Source: a virus
Length of the DNA: 64,000 bases
Strand: one strand, 5' to 3'
IMG/VR virus record: IMGVR_UViG_3300025865_000006
Coordinates: 1 to 64,000 of that record
Part shown: positions 5,650-14,420 of the stretch, one piece after another
How the letters are laid out: each line of letters opens with the position of its first letter
Numbering within the stretch: the stretch's first letter is position 1
Notes under the pieces: generated by a model
Databases searched by the model: none
The model's input: the letters and a program-made list of their open reading frames with translations, nothing else
Told to the model about the DNA's origin: nothing
Made by a program: the position numbers and the translations under genes

Positions 5650-6510
5650 ATGTTTAGAAGATTTTTAGAGTTTTTTAGGTTTGGGGACTGGCGTCATGAG
5701 GAACCCCATAAGCATTATGAACGTCCCAAGATAAGTTTACTTATACCCTTTACTACTAAAAGTGCTGAGAGAAAAGCCGAATTTAAATGGCTTCTTAAAT
5801 ATTGGAGGCACGAACTTCCAGATGCAGAGATTATAGTTGGCGAATCCCACAATAAAGTATTCTGTAAAGGCGAAGCATTAAATCAAGCAGCTAGAAAATC
5901 AACTGGAAAAGTTCTAGTAATTCTTGATGCCGATGCCTATATATCGGGAAGAGTTATTGAACGATGTGCTAACCGAATTCTTGAAGAGATGCAAGACCAT
6001 CTATGGTATGTTCCATACCGTCATTTATACCGTTTAAAAAGGGAAGCGAGTAAAAAGATTATAGCTTCTGATCCAGAGCACCCTCTTAGATTACCTTCAC
6101 CCCCATTGATGGAAGATGTTGAAAATGGTAAACAGAGTAATTATGGTCATCGTTATGGCGCAATGATTATGATCTTTCCTAGAGAGGCGCTTGACGCGGT
6201 AGGTGGATGCTTTGATGAACGATTCAAAGGATGGGGCGGGGAGGATGTAGCATTACTTAGGGCACTAGATACCCTATATGGAAAACACAAGACTGTTAAT
6301 ACTGATATAATTCATCTCTGGCATCCTGTTATTGGGGATAGTTATAAGACCCGAATTTGGAAAGGCCAGAAAGGGTCGCAACCTAATAGTAACTTAGCAA
6401 TGGCTTATCATAGAGCTACAAGAAAGCCCGATCAGATGAGGGCGCTAGTAGAAGTAGGGTGTAGATATAGTAAACGTGGTCATTCTAGATTTAATCGAAA
6501 AGGTAAATAA
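5650..6510 (+). CDS. Glycosyltransferase, GT-A fold (GT2/GT7-like)
   Basis: 286 residues from ATG 5650, one base after the stop of the previous gene; a longer frame from 5602 would overlap it heavily and has no better ribosome site. ISLLIPF begins the nucleotide-sugar domain, VLVILDADAY gives the DxD metal site, and FKGWGGEDVALLRAL is the galactosyltransferase-type C-terminal motif. The role is transfer of a sugar to an unknown acceptor. It forms a pair with the pyruvyl transferase-like gene. Confidence 0.85.
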   Translation: MFRRFLEFFRFGDWRHEEPHKHYERPKISLLIPFTTKSAERKAEFKWLLKYWRHELPDAEIIVGESHNKVFCKGEALNQAARKSTGKVLVILDADAYISGRVIERCANRILEEMQDHLWYVPYRHLYRLKREASKKIIASDPEHPLRLPSPPLMEDVENGKQSNYGHRYGAMIMIFPREALDAVGGCFDERFKGWGGEDVALLRALDTLYGKHKTVNTDIIHLWHPVIGDSYKTRIWKGQKGSQPNSNLAMAYHRATRKPDQMRALVEVGCRYSKRGHSRFNRKGK

Positions 6511-6515
6511 TCATA

Positions 6516-6632
6516 GGGGTGTGCGAAGCTAATAACTTCCTCCGTAGAGTCTAGTCAGGACTTATACTAGAACGAGCCGGGTGTACAACAACTGTCAACA
6601 GTAATGACTATCTTAGGCTGGTTAGTCGCCCC
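6516..6632 (+). ncRNA. Candidate multibranched RNA upstream of tRNA-Tyr
   Basis: The 130-base gap has no convincing reading frame. GGGGT (6516-6520) can pair with GCCCC (6628-6632), enclosing TCTAGT/ACTAGA (6550-6571), ACTG/CAGT (6591-6602), GACTA/TAGTC (6606-6627) and GAAG/CTTC (6525-6539). A structured RNA or processing element is plausible; no known family recognised. Confidence 0.35.
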
Positions 6633-6642
6633 AATAAAATTA

Positions 6643-6728
6643 GGATCGGTTGAGCAATTGGCTGGCTCGCCTGACTGTAAATCAGGTCCCTTTAGGGCGT
6701 GTAGGTTCAAGTCCTATCCGGTCCACCA
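6643..6728 (+). tRNA. tRNA-Tyr(GTA), class II
   Basis: Acceptor GGATCGG/CCGGTCC, anticodon stem CCTGA/TCAGG with loop CTGTAAA (anticodon GTA), long variable arm, T loop TTCAAGT, encoded CCA. Confidence 0.93.
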
Positions 6729-6730
6729 AT

Positions 6731-6814
6731 GGGGTTGACTTAGAAGTTCCCACGGGGGGATTAAGTTCTTGCCAAAGGAAAAACTCGGGGGGCAGCGCCC
6801 CGACAACTCCACCA
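6731..6814 (+). ncRNA. tRNA-like element without a normal T loop or anticodon arm
   Basis: An 84-base unit between tRNA-Tyr and tRNA-Met, with only a few bases on each side. It has a complete acceptor stem (6731-6737 with 6804-6810, one G-U), discriminator A and encoded CCA. The T-stem position is occupied by a GC helix (6785-6790 with 6798-6803), but its loop is GGCAGCG rather than TTCGANT. The 5' part folds into one hairpin (ACTTA 6738-6742 with TAAGT 6762-6766) instead of D and anticodon arms. It is either a decayed tRNA or a tRNA mimic. Confidence 0.55.
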
Positions 6815-6815
6815 T

Positions 6816-6892
6816 TGCGGGATAGAGAAGTGGTCTATCTCATCTGTTTCATAAGCAGCTAATCGTGGGTCCGAATCCCACTCCCGCAACCA
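6816..6892 (+). tRNA. tRNA-Met(CAT)
   Basis: Acceptor TGCGGGA/TCCCGCA, loop TTCATAA (anticodon CAT), T arm GTGGG/CCCAC with TCCGAAT, encoded CCA. The first pair is T-A rather than an initiator-type mismatch, so it is probably elongator; an Ile reading through modified C34 cannot be excluded. Confidence 0.87.
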
Positions 6893-6917
6893 CTCTTTCT
6901 AGTAGTGAGGTCATACG

Positions 6918-7175
6918 ATGACAGAACTTAGACACAGTAGAGATATTACTAGATTTCAAAGAGACAGAATGATTAAAAAGCGAAAGCAGAATCCCATCGC
7001 GGAGTTCTTTAATGTCCCTTACGATAACTGGTATTCCAAGCACCACTTCTCAGATTGTAGTTGTGATATGTGTAAGAGCCCAAGATATATAAGACCTAAG
7101 TTTGATTGGCGTCGTGCTTTATACGATCAAGATTACGCAACATTAGAGAAGAGAATAATACAGAACGGTTGGTAA
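6918..7175 (+). CDS. Conserved-looking small protein with CDMC motif, 85 residues
   Basis: ATG follows GTGAGGT. The N-terminal half is basic; HFSDCSCDMCKSPRY near residues 43-57 carries three close cysteines suited to a metal knuckle, followed by a charged tail. It is the last gene of the tRNA region, directly before the 7180 terminator. Function unknown. Confidence 0.7.
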   Translation: MTELRHSRDITRFQRDRMIKKRKQNPIAEFFNVPYDNWYSKHHFSDCSCDMCKSPRYIRPKFDWRRALYDQDYATLEKRIIQNGW

Positions 7176-7179
7176 ACAT

Positions 7180-7205
7180 AAGCCCTGAGAAATCAGGGCT
7201 TTTTT
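7180..7205 (+). terminator. Rho-independent terminator
   Basis: AAGCCCTGA (7180-7188) and TCAGGGCTT (7193-7201) form a perfect nine-pair stem with a GAAA tetraloop, followed by a U-run. It separates the tRNA region from the packaging genes. Confidence 0.9.
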
Positions 7206-7219
7206 ATTTGGGGTTTGAA

Positions 7220-7882
7220 ATGGAAGAAGAACAGCACAAAATACCGGCAGGGTATGAAGGGAAGATAAAAAGACTTAGAAACATTCCTAGGTTCAAAGAT
7301 TTTACTGACTGGCAACTGTTTCAGATGATCTTACGTAAAGAGCAGATCAAGGAAGAACAGAAGTTAGTTACTCTTAGTGAACCTTCTGCTAAACTCGATA
7401 AGAGATTTGAGCAGAAACTTGCTAAACTACAAACAGAGTATGGAATCGATATGAACGAATCCAATGACTCAGAAGCACTAAAACAGTTAGTTAGATACCT
7501 TATCCAGCAAGAAGACTTTGATAAGGATATGACAAGTGTTAAAGAAACACTCAAAGCCGATCCTGTTAATCTTTCTAGAACGTTAAAATCTTACGGCGAC
7601 CTACAGCGCAGCCTAACAATGTCTATCAATGAATTACAGGATAGACTCGGTATTACACGGAAGGCGCGAAAGGAAAAGCAAGTAGATGATATTCCCCAGT
7701 ATATAGACTCTATCAGAACAAGGGCGCTAGAGTATTGGAAACGAACAACGACAGGAATTACTTGCCCTAGTTGCAATATAGAGTTGGCACGATACTGGCT
7801 CAATTTTCCAGACCAAGAAAGCAGTATTAATATTAATCTTGTCTGCTGGAAATGTAGTGAACAGGTAATATTTGTGAGATAG
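7220..7882 (+). CDS. Putative small terminase subunit or terminase partner
   Basis: 220 residues from ATG 7220, just after the terminator; longer frames run through the terminator. The body is charged and helical, with a coiled-coil-like stretch at residues 40-160, and the C-terminus has a zinc ribbon (CPSCNIEL, then CWKC). Position directly upstream of terL, whose ATG follows its stop at once, makes a small-terminase or packaging-adaptor role likely. No clear N-terminal HTH is visible, so the call is mainly positional. Confidence 0.6.
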   Translation: MEEEQHKIPAGYEGKIKRLRNIPRFKDFTDWQLFQMILRKEQIKEEQKLVTLSEPSAKLDKRFEQKLAKLQTEYGIDMNESNDSEALKQLVRYLIQQEDFDKDMTSVKETLKADPVNLSRTLKSYGDLQRSLTMSINELQDRLGITRKARKEKQVDDIPQYIDSIRTRALEYWKRTTTGITCPSCNIELARYWLNFPDQESSININLVCWKCSEQVIFVR

Positions 7883-9457
7883 ATGGAAGACGAAGAAGTA
7901 TTCGAACAGGAGTGGGCGCTGGCACAAATCCTTGCGCACCCAGTCCTATTTAGAGAATTTATAAATCAGGATGATCCTAACTGGCACGGCCTAGAGTTAC
8001 ACGAAAGGGCTTGGTCAACCTGTACATCTAGCTATGTTTCAATGTGCTGTGGGCGATCTGTGCACAAAACAACCACCATGATAGAGTTACTTTATTATTG
8101 GATGGTTAATAAGATGTTTATCCCCGGTGATCCGGGGCTTTTTGTTTTGGTTCCTAATAAGGCACAGAAGGATTTGGCGTTCTTTAGAATTCGATCAGCG
8201 TGCCTTACACACTGGCTTATAAAACAGTATGGTTCCTCAATAAATGTATCCGAAGGAAAGATAGACTTCGCCAACGGGTTCCAGCTATTGATGCGTATTG
8301 CGGGTTCAGCAGGATCGGAAGCAAACGTTATTGGTGTACACACATTCCGTATATGGGTAGACGAGGCTCAGGACTTGCCGTGGAGAACATGGCTCTCCCT
8401 ACAAAACTGTCTAAAGCCTGAAATAGATGGCTACCAGATGCTAACTTCTGGTGTACCTAATGGTGAACGAAGAGAAAACGTTCTCTATACAACAGACCAG
8501 TTAGATGAGAAGTATATTAAGTTTAATGCTCCCCAAACTATTATGAGTTGGTGGACCCCCGAACTAGAATATACAAGACGAAAAGAATATTTCTCACTCC
8601 AAGAAGATTCAGAAGATTTCAAGCACTACGTTCTTGGTCAGCACGGAGTACCTACATTCTCTGTATTCGATAGAACACGATTCCTAACCGATGATTACGA
8701 AGTACAGCTAATAGTACTTAATCACCATATGTTTGAAGGGTGCAAGAGAAAGGATATTGATGGGCAGGTACGCTACCACCTAGAGGAAATCCTCGCACCA
8801 CCGCCTATAGAGCCTTACAGAGGCGCTATACCGAGAGTCGGATTGGGATATGATGTAGGGTTCTCTCCTGATCCCGGTGTCTTTTTTATCATGTATGAAG
8901 ATTTACAGACAGGTAAATGGAGGAATCTTGCCCGAATAGTTATGCAACGTGTAGAGTATGCTTTACAGAGAGAGGTATTAATCTGGCTAGATAGAATATA
9001 TAAATTTGAATTCATCGGTATTGATATGGGTGGACCGGGCAAGGTTCAGTATCAAGACCTAGCCGGTGATCTAACCCAGTATGGAGAATATAACTATATT
9101 CAAAGACTATACCCTGTAGAGTTTGGTTCCTTTATTGTTGTTGCTGTTGATGAAGACGGCGTAGAGAAAAAGGAGCAGATGAAGAAGCACTCTGTTGAGA
9201 CATTATCTAGATGGGTACAGCAAGACAGGTCTTTCGTATTCTCAAAGGATGACGATAACCTGATGGCGGAACTGGAAAGAACAAAATTCCGACGAACTAT
9301 TACAGGAGAGCCGGTCTATTTCACAGACGATGACCACCAAATGGCCGCAATGATGTGCGCTGTTATGGCATATGAAAACTCATACGGTGTTCCCGTGTTA
9401 CATTTAAAGGAAGAAGTCAAAATTAGGCTCATACCTGCTAAGTGGTTAGTGGCTTAA
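7883..9457 (+). CDS. terL: Terminase large subunit
   Basis: 524 residues, a normal length. The ATPase has a variant Walker A (CGRSVHKTT, about residues 56-64) and Walker B IWVDEAQD near residue 157. The C-terminal RNase H-like nuclease shows acidic residues at GYDVG (about 322), IGIDMGG (about 380) and DDDHQ (about 481). It is the ATP-driven motor and headful or site-specific nuclease that packages DNA through the portal at 9476. Confidence 0.93.
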   Translation: MEDEEVFEQEWALAQILAHPVLFREFINQDDPNWHGLELHERAWSTCTSSYVSMCCGRSVHKTTTMIELLYYWMVNKMFIPGDPGLFVLVPNKAQKDLAFFRIRSACLTHWLIKQYGSSINVSEGKIDFANGFQLLMRIAGSAGSEANVIGVHTFRIWVDEAQDLPWRTWLSLQNCLKPEIDGYQMLTSGVPNGERRENVLYTTDQLDEKYIKFNAPQTIMSWWTPELEYTRRKEYFSLQEDSEDFKHYVLGQHGVPTFSVFDRTRFLTDDYEVQLIVLNHHMFEGCKRKDIDGQVRYHLEEILAPPPIEPYRGAIPRVGLGYDVGFSPDPGVFFIMYEDLQTGKWRNLARIVMQRVEYALQREVLIWLDRIYKFEFIGIDMGGPGKVQYQDLAGDLTQYGEYNYIQRLYPVEFGSFIVVAVDEDGVEKKEQMKKHSVETLSRWVQQDRSFVFSKDDDNLMAELERTKFRRTITGEPVYFTDDDHQMAAMMCAVMAYENSYGVPVLHLKEEVKIRLIPAKWLVA

Positions 9458-9475
9458 TAATAGGAGTGTTATATA

Positions 9476-11176
9476 GTGGAAGAGAAAGCAGTAGTTAAAC
9501 TGGCCAAAGCGTCGGTACTAAATGGCGCTACCTCTCCTTTCGAGGGGGGAGATTCATTTTATATGCCCGGTGGTATGGTAGATCAGCAGTTTCAGATAGC
9601 AGGACTATCCCCTGAGAAGCTGATTATTCCACGAAACTATCACTCCGTAATAAAGATGTGTTATGATTTCTATCAACGTGGGGGATCGGTTGGAACAGTT
9701 ATAAACCGTTTACAGGAATTCTCAATAACAGATATTAGAAACGGTCAAGTTAGAAAGACGACTGACGAGGCTAATGTTTTCTATAAGACTATTCTTACTC
9801 GTAACCCTTCTAAAATGTCTAGATTTCTTAGTAACATGGCCTTGGAATATTACCTATCAGGGCTGCTACTTCCTAGAACTGATTATCAAGAAATAAAGGG
9901 ACGTGACCTTTCTCCTGATCTAAAGCCTAACAAGACCTACAAGATGCCGACCTTTGATTGGTATCCACCCTTACTTACATACGTAGAGTGGATTGGGTGG
10001 GGAAAGCGAGCCTTCTTTGTAAAGGTACCTTCCACAGATATTAAATTGATACGCGGAAAGGACATAAAAAATCAGCAGCTTAAACAACGATTGAGTATGT
10101 ATGAAACGCAGTTTCCTATGTGGGTAGAGGATATTAGAAACGGTGCAGATAAGATTCAGATTCCTGAACCTGTTAACTATATAATGAGAAAGGAAACATC
10201 TTATAGTCCCTATCCTACCCCATATCTTTACAACGTTCTAGAGCCGCTTACATATAAGCAGCAACTTAGACGGATGGACTTTGCAGTTGCATCCCGAGTT
10301 ATCAATGCCATCCTTCTTGTTCAGGAAGGATCGGATATGTTCCCCCTTACAGAAGAGACAAGAGAGAATCTTGATGAGTTGAAGGCTCAAATTTTGGCGC
10401 GTGCCAATAATCCTAAACTCATGGAAAGACTATTCATCTTATTCTCTAACCATACCACACAACTAACGTGGATTCATCCAGACGTTTCTGCGATGTTAAA
10501 TCAGGACAAGTATCGTCAGGTTAATGAGGAACTATCCGAAGGATTAGGGTTCGCAGGAATTCTAGGCGGCGGCGGCTCGGGAGGTTCAGCGAGGGGAGCA
10601 GCAGCAGAGGTAAGTACGTGGGGAATACTCCCAATGATGGACCAGTTACGTGTTGAGTTAATAGACTGGGTTACAACGGAGTATGAACTTGTTGGGGATA
10701 TGAATGGATTTAGAAACATCCCTGTTCCTGAGTTTAGGCCCATCAAACTACAAGATGCTGTAAAGACAGCAGCGGTATTTGCTCAGGCATTTAAAGAGGG
10801 TAACATCAGTAGATCAACCAGAGATGATATGTTAGGACTTAACTTCACTTCTGAAATTGAATTAATGAAGGACGAGTTAGTCAGTATGAAAAACATGCCC
10901 CCATTCCCACCAATGCCTTATAGCCCACTTCCACCGGGAGGCGCGTTTGGGCAACCCCCACCGGGACAGGGACCGGGAGCAAAAACAATTAATGGTAGAC
11001 CAGTAGGGAAGCAGAATCCTGCGGTCAGTCCAAGGTCTACAGGCACACCTAAAATTGGTGCAGAGCTAATGGAAGATGAGGAAGTACTAAACTTAATAAA
11101 CAAGATAGCCTTATCTACGGGGATCGAGATTACAGATGAGAAGCTAGAAGCTATAGGCGGAATATTAGAAGAGTGA
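9476..11176 (+). CDS. Portal protein
   Basis: 566 residues from GTG, with TAGGAG at 9461-9466. Position between terL and the protease/scaffold gene, and the long helical central region, fit a portal: the dodecameric ring through which DNA enters the head. A Gly-rich loop near residues 362-372 (GGGGSGGSARG) and a Pro-rich stretch near 475-500 interrupt the fold; the tail (residues 535-566) is acidic. Other phage portals also have disordered termini. Confidence 0.85.
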   Translation: MEEKAVVKLAKASVLNGATSPFEGGDSFYMPGGMVDQQFQIAGLSPEKLIIPRNYHSVIKMCYDFYQRGGSVGTVINRLQEFSITDIRNGQVRKTTDEANVFYKTILTRNPSKMSRFLSNMALEYYLSGLLLPRTDYQEIKGRDLSPDLKPNKTYKMPTFDWYPPLLTYVEWIGWGKRAFFVKVPSTDIKLIRGKDIKNQQLKQRLSMYETQFPMWVEDIRNGADKIQIPEPVNYIMRKETSYSPYPTPYLYNVLEPLTYKQQLRRMDFAVASRVINAILLVQEGSDMFPLTEETRENLDELKAQILARANNPKLMERLFILFSNHTTQLTWIHPDVSAMLNQDKYRQVNEELSEGLGFAGILGGGGSGGSARGAAAEVSTWGILPMMDQLRVELIDWVTTEYELVGDMNGFRNIPVPEFRPIKLQDAVKTAAVFAQAFKEGNISRSTRDDMLGLNFTSEIELMKDELVSMKNMPPFPPMPYSPLPPGGAFGQPPPGQGPGAKTINGRPVGKQNPAVSPRSTGTPKIGAELMEDEEVLNLINKIALSTGIEITDEKLEAIGGILEE

Positions 11177-11436
11177 AATATCCAGTAGTTGTAGTATTAT
11201 GGGAGGATCACATTCACTTTGATCGAACCCCAATATTAGAAAGCCCTAGTGCGGCATTCACAACACCTGTTCTGACAGCAGGTATTTTATATAAAGAGGA
11301 TAAGAAAGCAATCATAGTTGTATCCGATATTGAGCGATACCAGGAGTATGACGATGCATCATACACAGTCATATTAAAGAACGCTATAATCGCTACCAAG
11401 GTTTTTGGTAAGGTCAAAATAAAGTCTTTACGATAA
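11173..11436 (+). CDS. Hypothetical 87-residue protein after portal
   Basis: GTG overlaps the portal stop (GTGA). The sequence is rich in beta-branched residues (YPVVVVLWEDH at the start, GKVKIKSL at the end), suggesting a small beta-rich fold. Its place between portal and protease suggests a role in the head, but no family is recognised. Confidence 0.6.
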   Translation: MKYPVVVVLWEDHIHFDRTPILESPSAAFTTPVLTAGILYKEDKKAIIVVSDIERYQEYDDASYTVILKNAIIATKVFGKVKIKSLR

Positions 11437-11516
11437 AATCGCCCAAGTTTACGATGTATTAAAGAATATTAATAGTGGGTGGCACTCACAGGTAACCATC
11501 TTTAAGGGGTGATTCA

Positions 11517-12581
11517 ATGAAGAGTTCAATTTTTAAGGTTGTGCTTGCGTCTATTGATGCTACACCAGCTATGAATAACCCATTCTTGGTTACTGCCAGA
11601 TTTATTTTTGCAGATGATCAACCGAATGAAAATAACATGGGAATTGAGTTTGATGATTTCTCTACAGTAGCGGCTAGCGCAATCAACATGCCTGTTAAGA
11701 TGAGATATCTTGGGGAGGGTGTTGGAAACCACGCTGGCTCAATCCCTATTGGGCATATCACTCATATGAGTATTGATGCTACTGGGGAAGTAAAGAAATT
11801 AATAGGCACAGCAGCACTTTATGCAGAAGAATATCCAGACGAAATAAGTTATCTTACGGATGCATTTAATGCTGGTGACGCTCCCGGTATATCTTGGGAG
11901 TTAGGATATGAGGACAGTATTTTAAAAAATGGAATACAGTGGCTTAAAGGCATAATTACAATGGCAGCCACATTTGTTAGACAGCCAGCATACGGAAAGC
12001 GAACAGCATTACTTGCTTTGGCTTCCGATCAAAAGCTAACTAACGAAGAATTGGATATTGAGATACTAAAACTTGCCGAAGTATCTGTACCTAAAGAAAA
12101 AACGGGAGGTAAAACAGTGAACGAAGAAGAACTAAAGGTAGAAGTTGAAAGACTAAAGGGAGTTCTGGCTGCAAAAGAAATAGAGTTGGCTACGAAGTCA
12201 GCAGATTTAACAACATTGCAGACTACTCACAGTTCGGTAGTAGAGGAAAACACTACGCTAAAAGAAAAAGTAGCGGCCAGTGAAAAAAGTGCACAGGCAG
12301 AAGAAAGATCAAGAAAGTACATTGAGGCTGGATTTACATTTGATGAGGATGCGCCTAAGGCCGCAGCAAAGAAGGAATTTCTTGCAAATCTCTCAGAGGA
12401 AGTATTTACAGAGTATGTTGCTGATCTTGTAACAGCAAAGGCATCGGCTAAACCCGGTTCGTCTGCGGCTGCTTCATTAAAGCTTCTGATTCCTAAGCCT
12501 ACTCTAGTAGATGGGGACAAGGAAATTACATTTGATGATCTACGTGCTCAGGTAAGAGAAGCAGCAAGATCAAATGACTAA
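11517..12581 (+). CDS. Prohead protease fused to scaffold
   Basis: 354 residues behind AAGGGGTG. Residues 1-180 are globular, with H71-containing GNHAGSIPIGHI and a GISWELGYE segment, like phage head maturation proteases. Residues 200-320 are a charged coiled coil (KVEVERLKGVL onward) followed by an Ala/Lys-rich tail, as in scaffolds. Position before the decoration and capsid genes supports this. A nested scaffold start is described at 12117. Catalytic residues are not proven by sight. Confidence 0.7.
   Translation: MKSSIFKVVLASIDATPAMNNPFLVTARFIFADDQPNENNMGIEFDDFSTVAASAINMPVKMRYLGEGVGNHAGSIPIGHITHMSIDATGEVKKLIGTAALYAEEYPDEISYLTDAFNAGDAPGISWELGYEDSILKNGIQWLKGIITMAATFVRQPAYGKRTALLALASDQKLTNEELDIEILKLAEVSVPKEKTGGKTVNEEELKVEVERLKGVLAAKEIELATKSADLTTLQTTHSSVVEENTTLKEKVAASEKSAQAEERSRKYIEAGFTFDEDAPKAAAKKEFLANLSEEVFTEYVADLVTAKASAKPGSSAAASLKLLIPKPTLVDGDKEITFDDLRAQVREAARSND
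12117..12581 (+). CDS. Nested in-frame scaffolding protein (internal start)
   Basis: Codon 201 of the protease gene is GTG at 12117, preceded by GGGAGGT at 12104-12110 with seven bases of spacing, a near-ideal ribosome site inside a coding region. Initiation there yields a 154-residue coiled-coil protein that is only the scaffold domain. Lambda C/Nu3 is the known precedent. The internal start is inferred. Confidence 0.65.
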   Translation: MNEEELKVEVERLKGVLAAKEIELATKSADLTTLQTTHSSVVEENTTLKEKVAASEKSAQAEERSRKYIEAGFTFDEDAPKAAAKKEFLANLSEEVFTEYVADLVTAKASAKPGSSAAASLKLLIPKPTLVDGDKEITFDDLRAQVREAARSND

Positions 12582-12604
12582 ATTCAAAGGAGGTTGAAGT
12601 ATAA

Positions 12605-13237
12605 ATGGTAGACGCAATTAACACTGTTAATCGAGTACAGACACTATTCGTAGTAAATAAGTACGATGATATCGATGGCAGCCGAGTAGCACAGGAAACA
12701 CCAAGAGGCCGATTCTGCTTTAGGGGAGCGGATGGGCGAATGCATCTTCCTGCAAGTGCAGGAGAGGCAGACTTGTCTATGTACCCCGTAGATTGGGCAA
12801 AGCCGCTAAATCCCCCACCGTATTTCGATGGAGCCGGACTTAACGGAGAAACACTATATCCATTTGATGATGGTTCAAAGGATTCATCTGAGTCAACGTT
12901 CCTAATGGACCCTGATTTGGCGTATCAGACACCTTGGCCAGCAGCAATCAAGGTGTACGAGTTGCCGCCAGCACTTTATGGTATTCCAGTAACATCTGGT
13001 AACAAGTGCTTGGTGTACGACGAAGGTACGTTCACATACGGCTCTGGAAACTATACTGGTTACATTGGTGACTATGCAATAGGATCAGTCGTATACGCAG
13101 GAAACGGAGCTACAGACGGCGGAAAACTTTCATATACAGCAAACGGCGCTTCCGTAACAGTTGGAGTAGTTGTTGGGCTAGAAATTTTCGGCGCAAAGAC
13201 CGTTACTGTTAAGACTAAGGGAACAAATGGTTTATAA
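12605..13237 (+). CDS. Putative capsid decoration protein
   Basis: 210 residues, with AAGGAGG a few bases before ATG, signalling high expression. Gly-, Tyr- and Val-rich beta pattern, with a C-terminal half such as GGKLSYTANGASVTVGVVVG that looks like a small beta barrel. It sits between scaffold and capsid genes, the usual place of head decoration proteins. Confidence 0.6.
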   Translation: MVDAINTVNRVQTLFVVNKYDDIDGSRVAQETPRGRFCFRGADGRMHLPASAGEADLSMYPVDWAKPLNPPPYFDGAGLNGETLYPFDDGSKDSSESTFLMDPDLAYQTPWPAAIKVYELPPALYGIPVTSGNKCLVYDEGTFTYGSGNYTGYIGDYAIGSVVYAGNGATDGGKLSYTANGASVTVGVVVGLEIFGAKTVTVKTKGTNGL

Positions 13238-13270
13238 TAATATAAATCTAAAAAAGGAGGCGAAGACTAG

Positions 13271-14281
13271 ATGAAGAAATTAACTCCCGAATTGCGAACA
13301 GCATTAGCTGAACTAGCAAAGAAGGATAAGAACGCTTTTGCGGCAATTATTACAGAGTATGTAGACCCCGTGTATTTGTCATTTGATCTTTTGGCCCAGT
13401 TCATGGGCACTAGAGAAATGCAATTTGGCGATATCTTGGTTAAGCGATTTAAGGGCAAGTACAATGTACAGCAAATCGTTCCCGGCCAGATCACGCTAGG
13501 TCAGCAGATTCAGGTACGAGACAAGGCTTTTAGCATTAACCTCGATATCTTGTCAGCAAAGGCAGAATATAACACACTAGAATTAGAGCACGGTGGACCG
13601 TCATTCACACCGGAAACAGTCCGAAGCGACATTCAGAAGGCGCTCAACGAAAAGTTGATCCTACGAACATGGAACGCTTTAGGAAATATCTGGAATGCCG
13701 GAAATGCAGCAGCACTAACACTACCGGGTTCCGCGTTTTCTAACTTTATAGATGCCGCAGGACCACTAACTTCTACTGCTCTTGACAACGCTATTGACCA
13801 TGTTAACTACTGGTCTGGTGGAGTAAAGGCAATTATAGGGACAGAGGCAGCGTTAGCACCACTAACAACATTCGGACAGTATAAGATATTTGCAGGAAAC
13901 GTTAACGGAGTAACGGGAACAGGCGATCAGTATGTAACAATTAATGGTCAGCCCCCACTTTCATTCAATAATGTTTCACCATTTGGCAATGGCACTAAGG
14001 GTGTCGAGTCATACAGAGGCGTAAGCAATATTGTACGACTAAAGCAGATTTTCGATCAGACTGAGTATCCGCCACTTCCTCTTCTACCGTCAGATTTTGT
14101 GCTGGTAGTAGGAGACAATATCGGAGAATTCATAACTTATGGTGGCCCACAGTATAAGGAATATGTCGATAATCGACCTACCCCTCCGTACTGGAACTAT
14201 GAGACATGGATTCAGTTTGGAATGATCCTTTGGAATGCTAGAGGAATAACCAAGGTTAAGGTTACATCTCAGGTTCCGTAA
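13271..14281 (+). CDS. Major capsid protein
   Basis: 336 residues with a very strong AAAAAAGGAGG ribosome site. Start with a short helical segment, then a mixed alpha/beta body (FGDILVKRFKGKYN, GPSFTPETVRSDIQKAL) consistent with an HK97-type fold of normal length. Position after scaffold and decoration genes and before a strong terminator fits the most expressed head gene. Confidence 0.85.
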   Translation: MKKLTPELRTALAELAKKDKNAFAAIITEYVDPVYLSFDLLAQFMGTREMQFGDILVKRFKGKYNVQQIVPGQITLGQQIQVRDKAFSINLDILSAKAEYNTLELEHGGPSFTPETVRSDIQKALNEKLILRTWNALGNIWNAGNAAALTLPGSAFSNFIDAAGPLTSTALDNAIDHVNYWSGGVKAIIGTEAALAPLTTFGQYKIFAGNVNGVTGTGDQYVTINGQPPLSFNNVSPFGNGTKGVESYRGVSNIVRLKQIFDQTEYPPLPLLPSDFVLVVGDNIGEFITYGGPQYKEYVDNRPTPPYWNYETWIQFGMILWNARGITKVKVTSQVP

Positions 14282-14321
14282 GCAGTCCCACAGTATGTGG
14301 TAATTGAATATTAGTAGATGG

Positions 14322-14364
14322 GGGCCATTCGGTCAGTTATGGCCGGATGGCCCTTTACTTTCTT
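14322..14364 (+). terminator. Terminator after the capsid gene
   Basis: GGGCCATTCGG (14322-14332) pairs over eleven positions, one G-U, with CCGGATGGCCC (14343-14353), followed by a T-rich tail. A smaller GCCGG/CCGGC hairpin follows before 14421. It would enrich capsid transcript over the downstream connector genes. Confidence 0.85.
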
Positions 14365-14420
14365 TATGTGCCGGTAGACCGGCTTGGATGCATCTTTAGG
14401 GTGCTAGGGAGATTTTTGAG

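Noticed and set aside
6650-6862. 70-codon frame on the plus strand
   Set aside because: It runs through tRNA-Tyr, the tRNA-like element and into tRNA-Met; no protein is expected.
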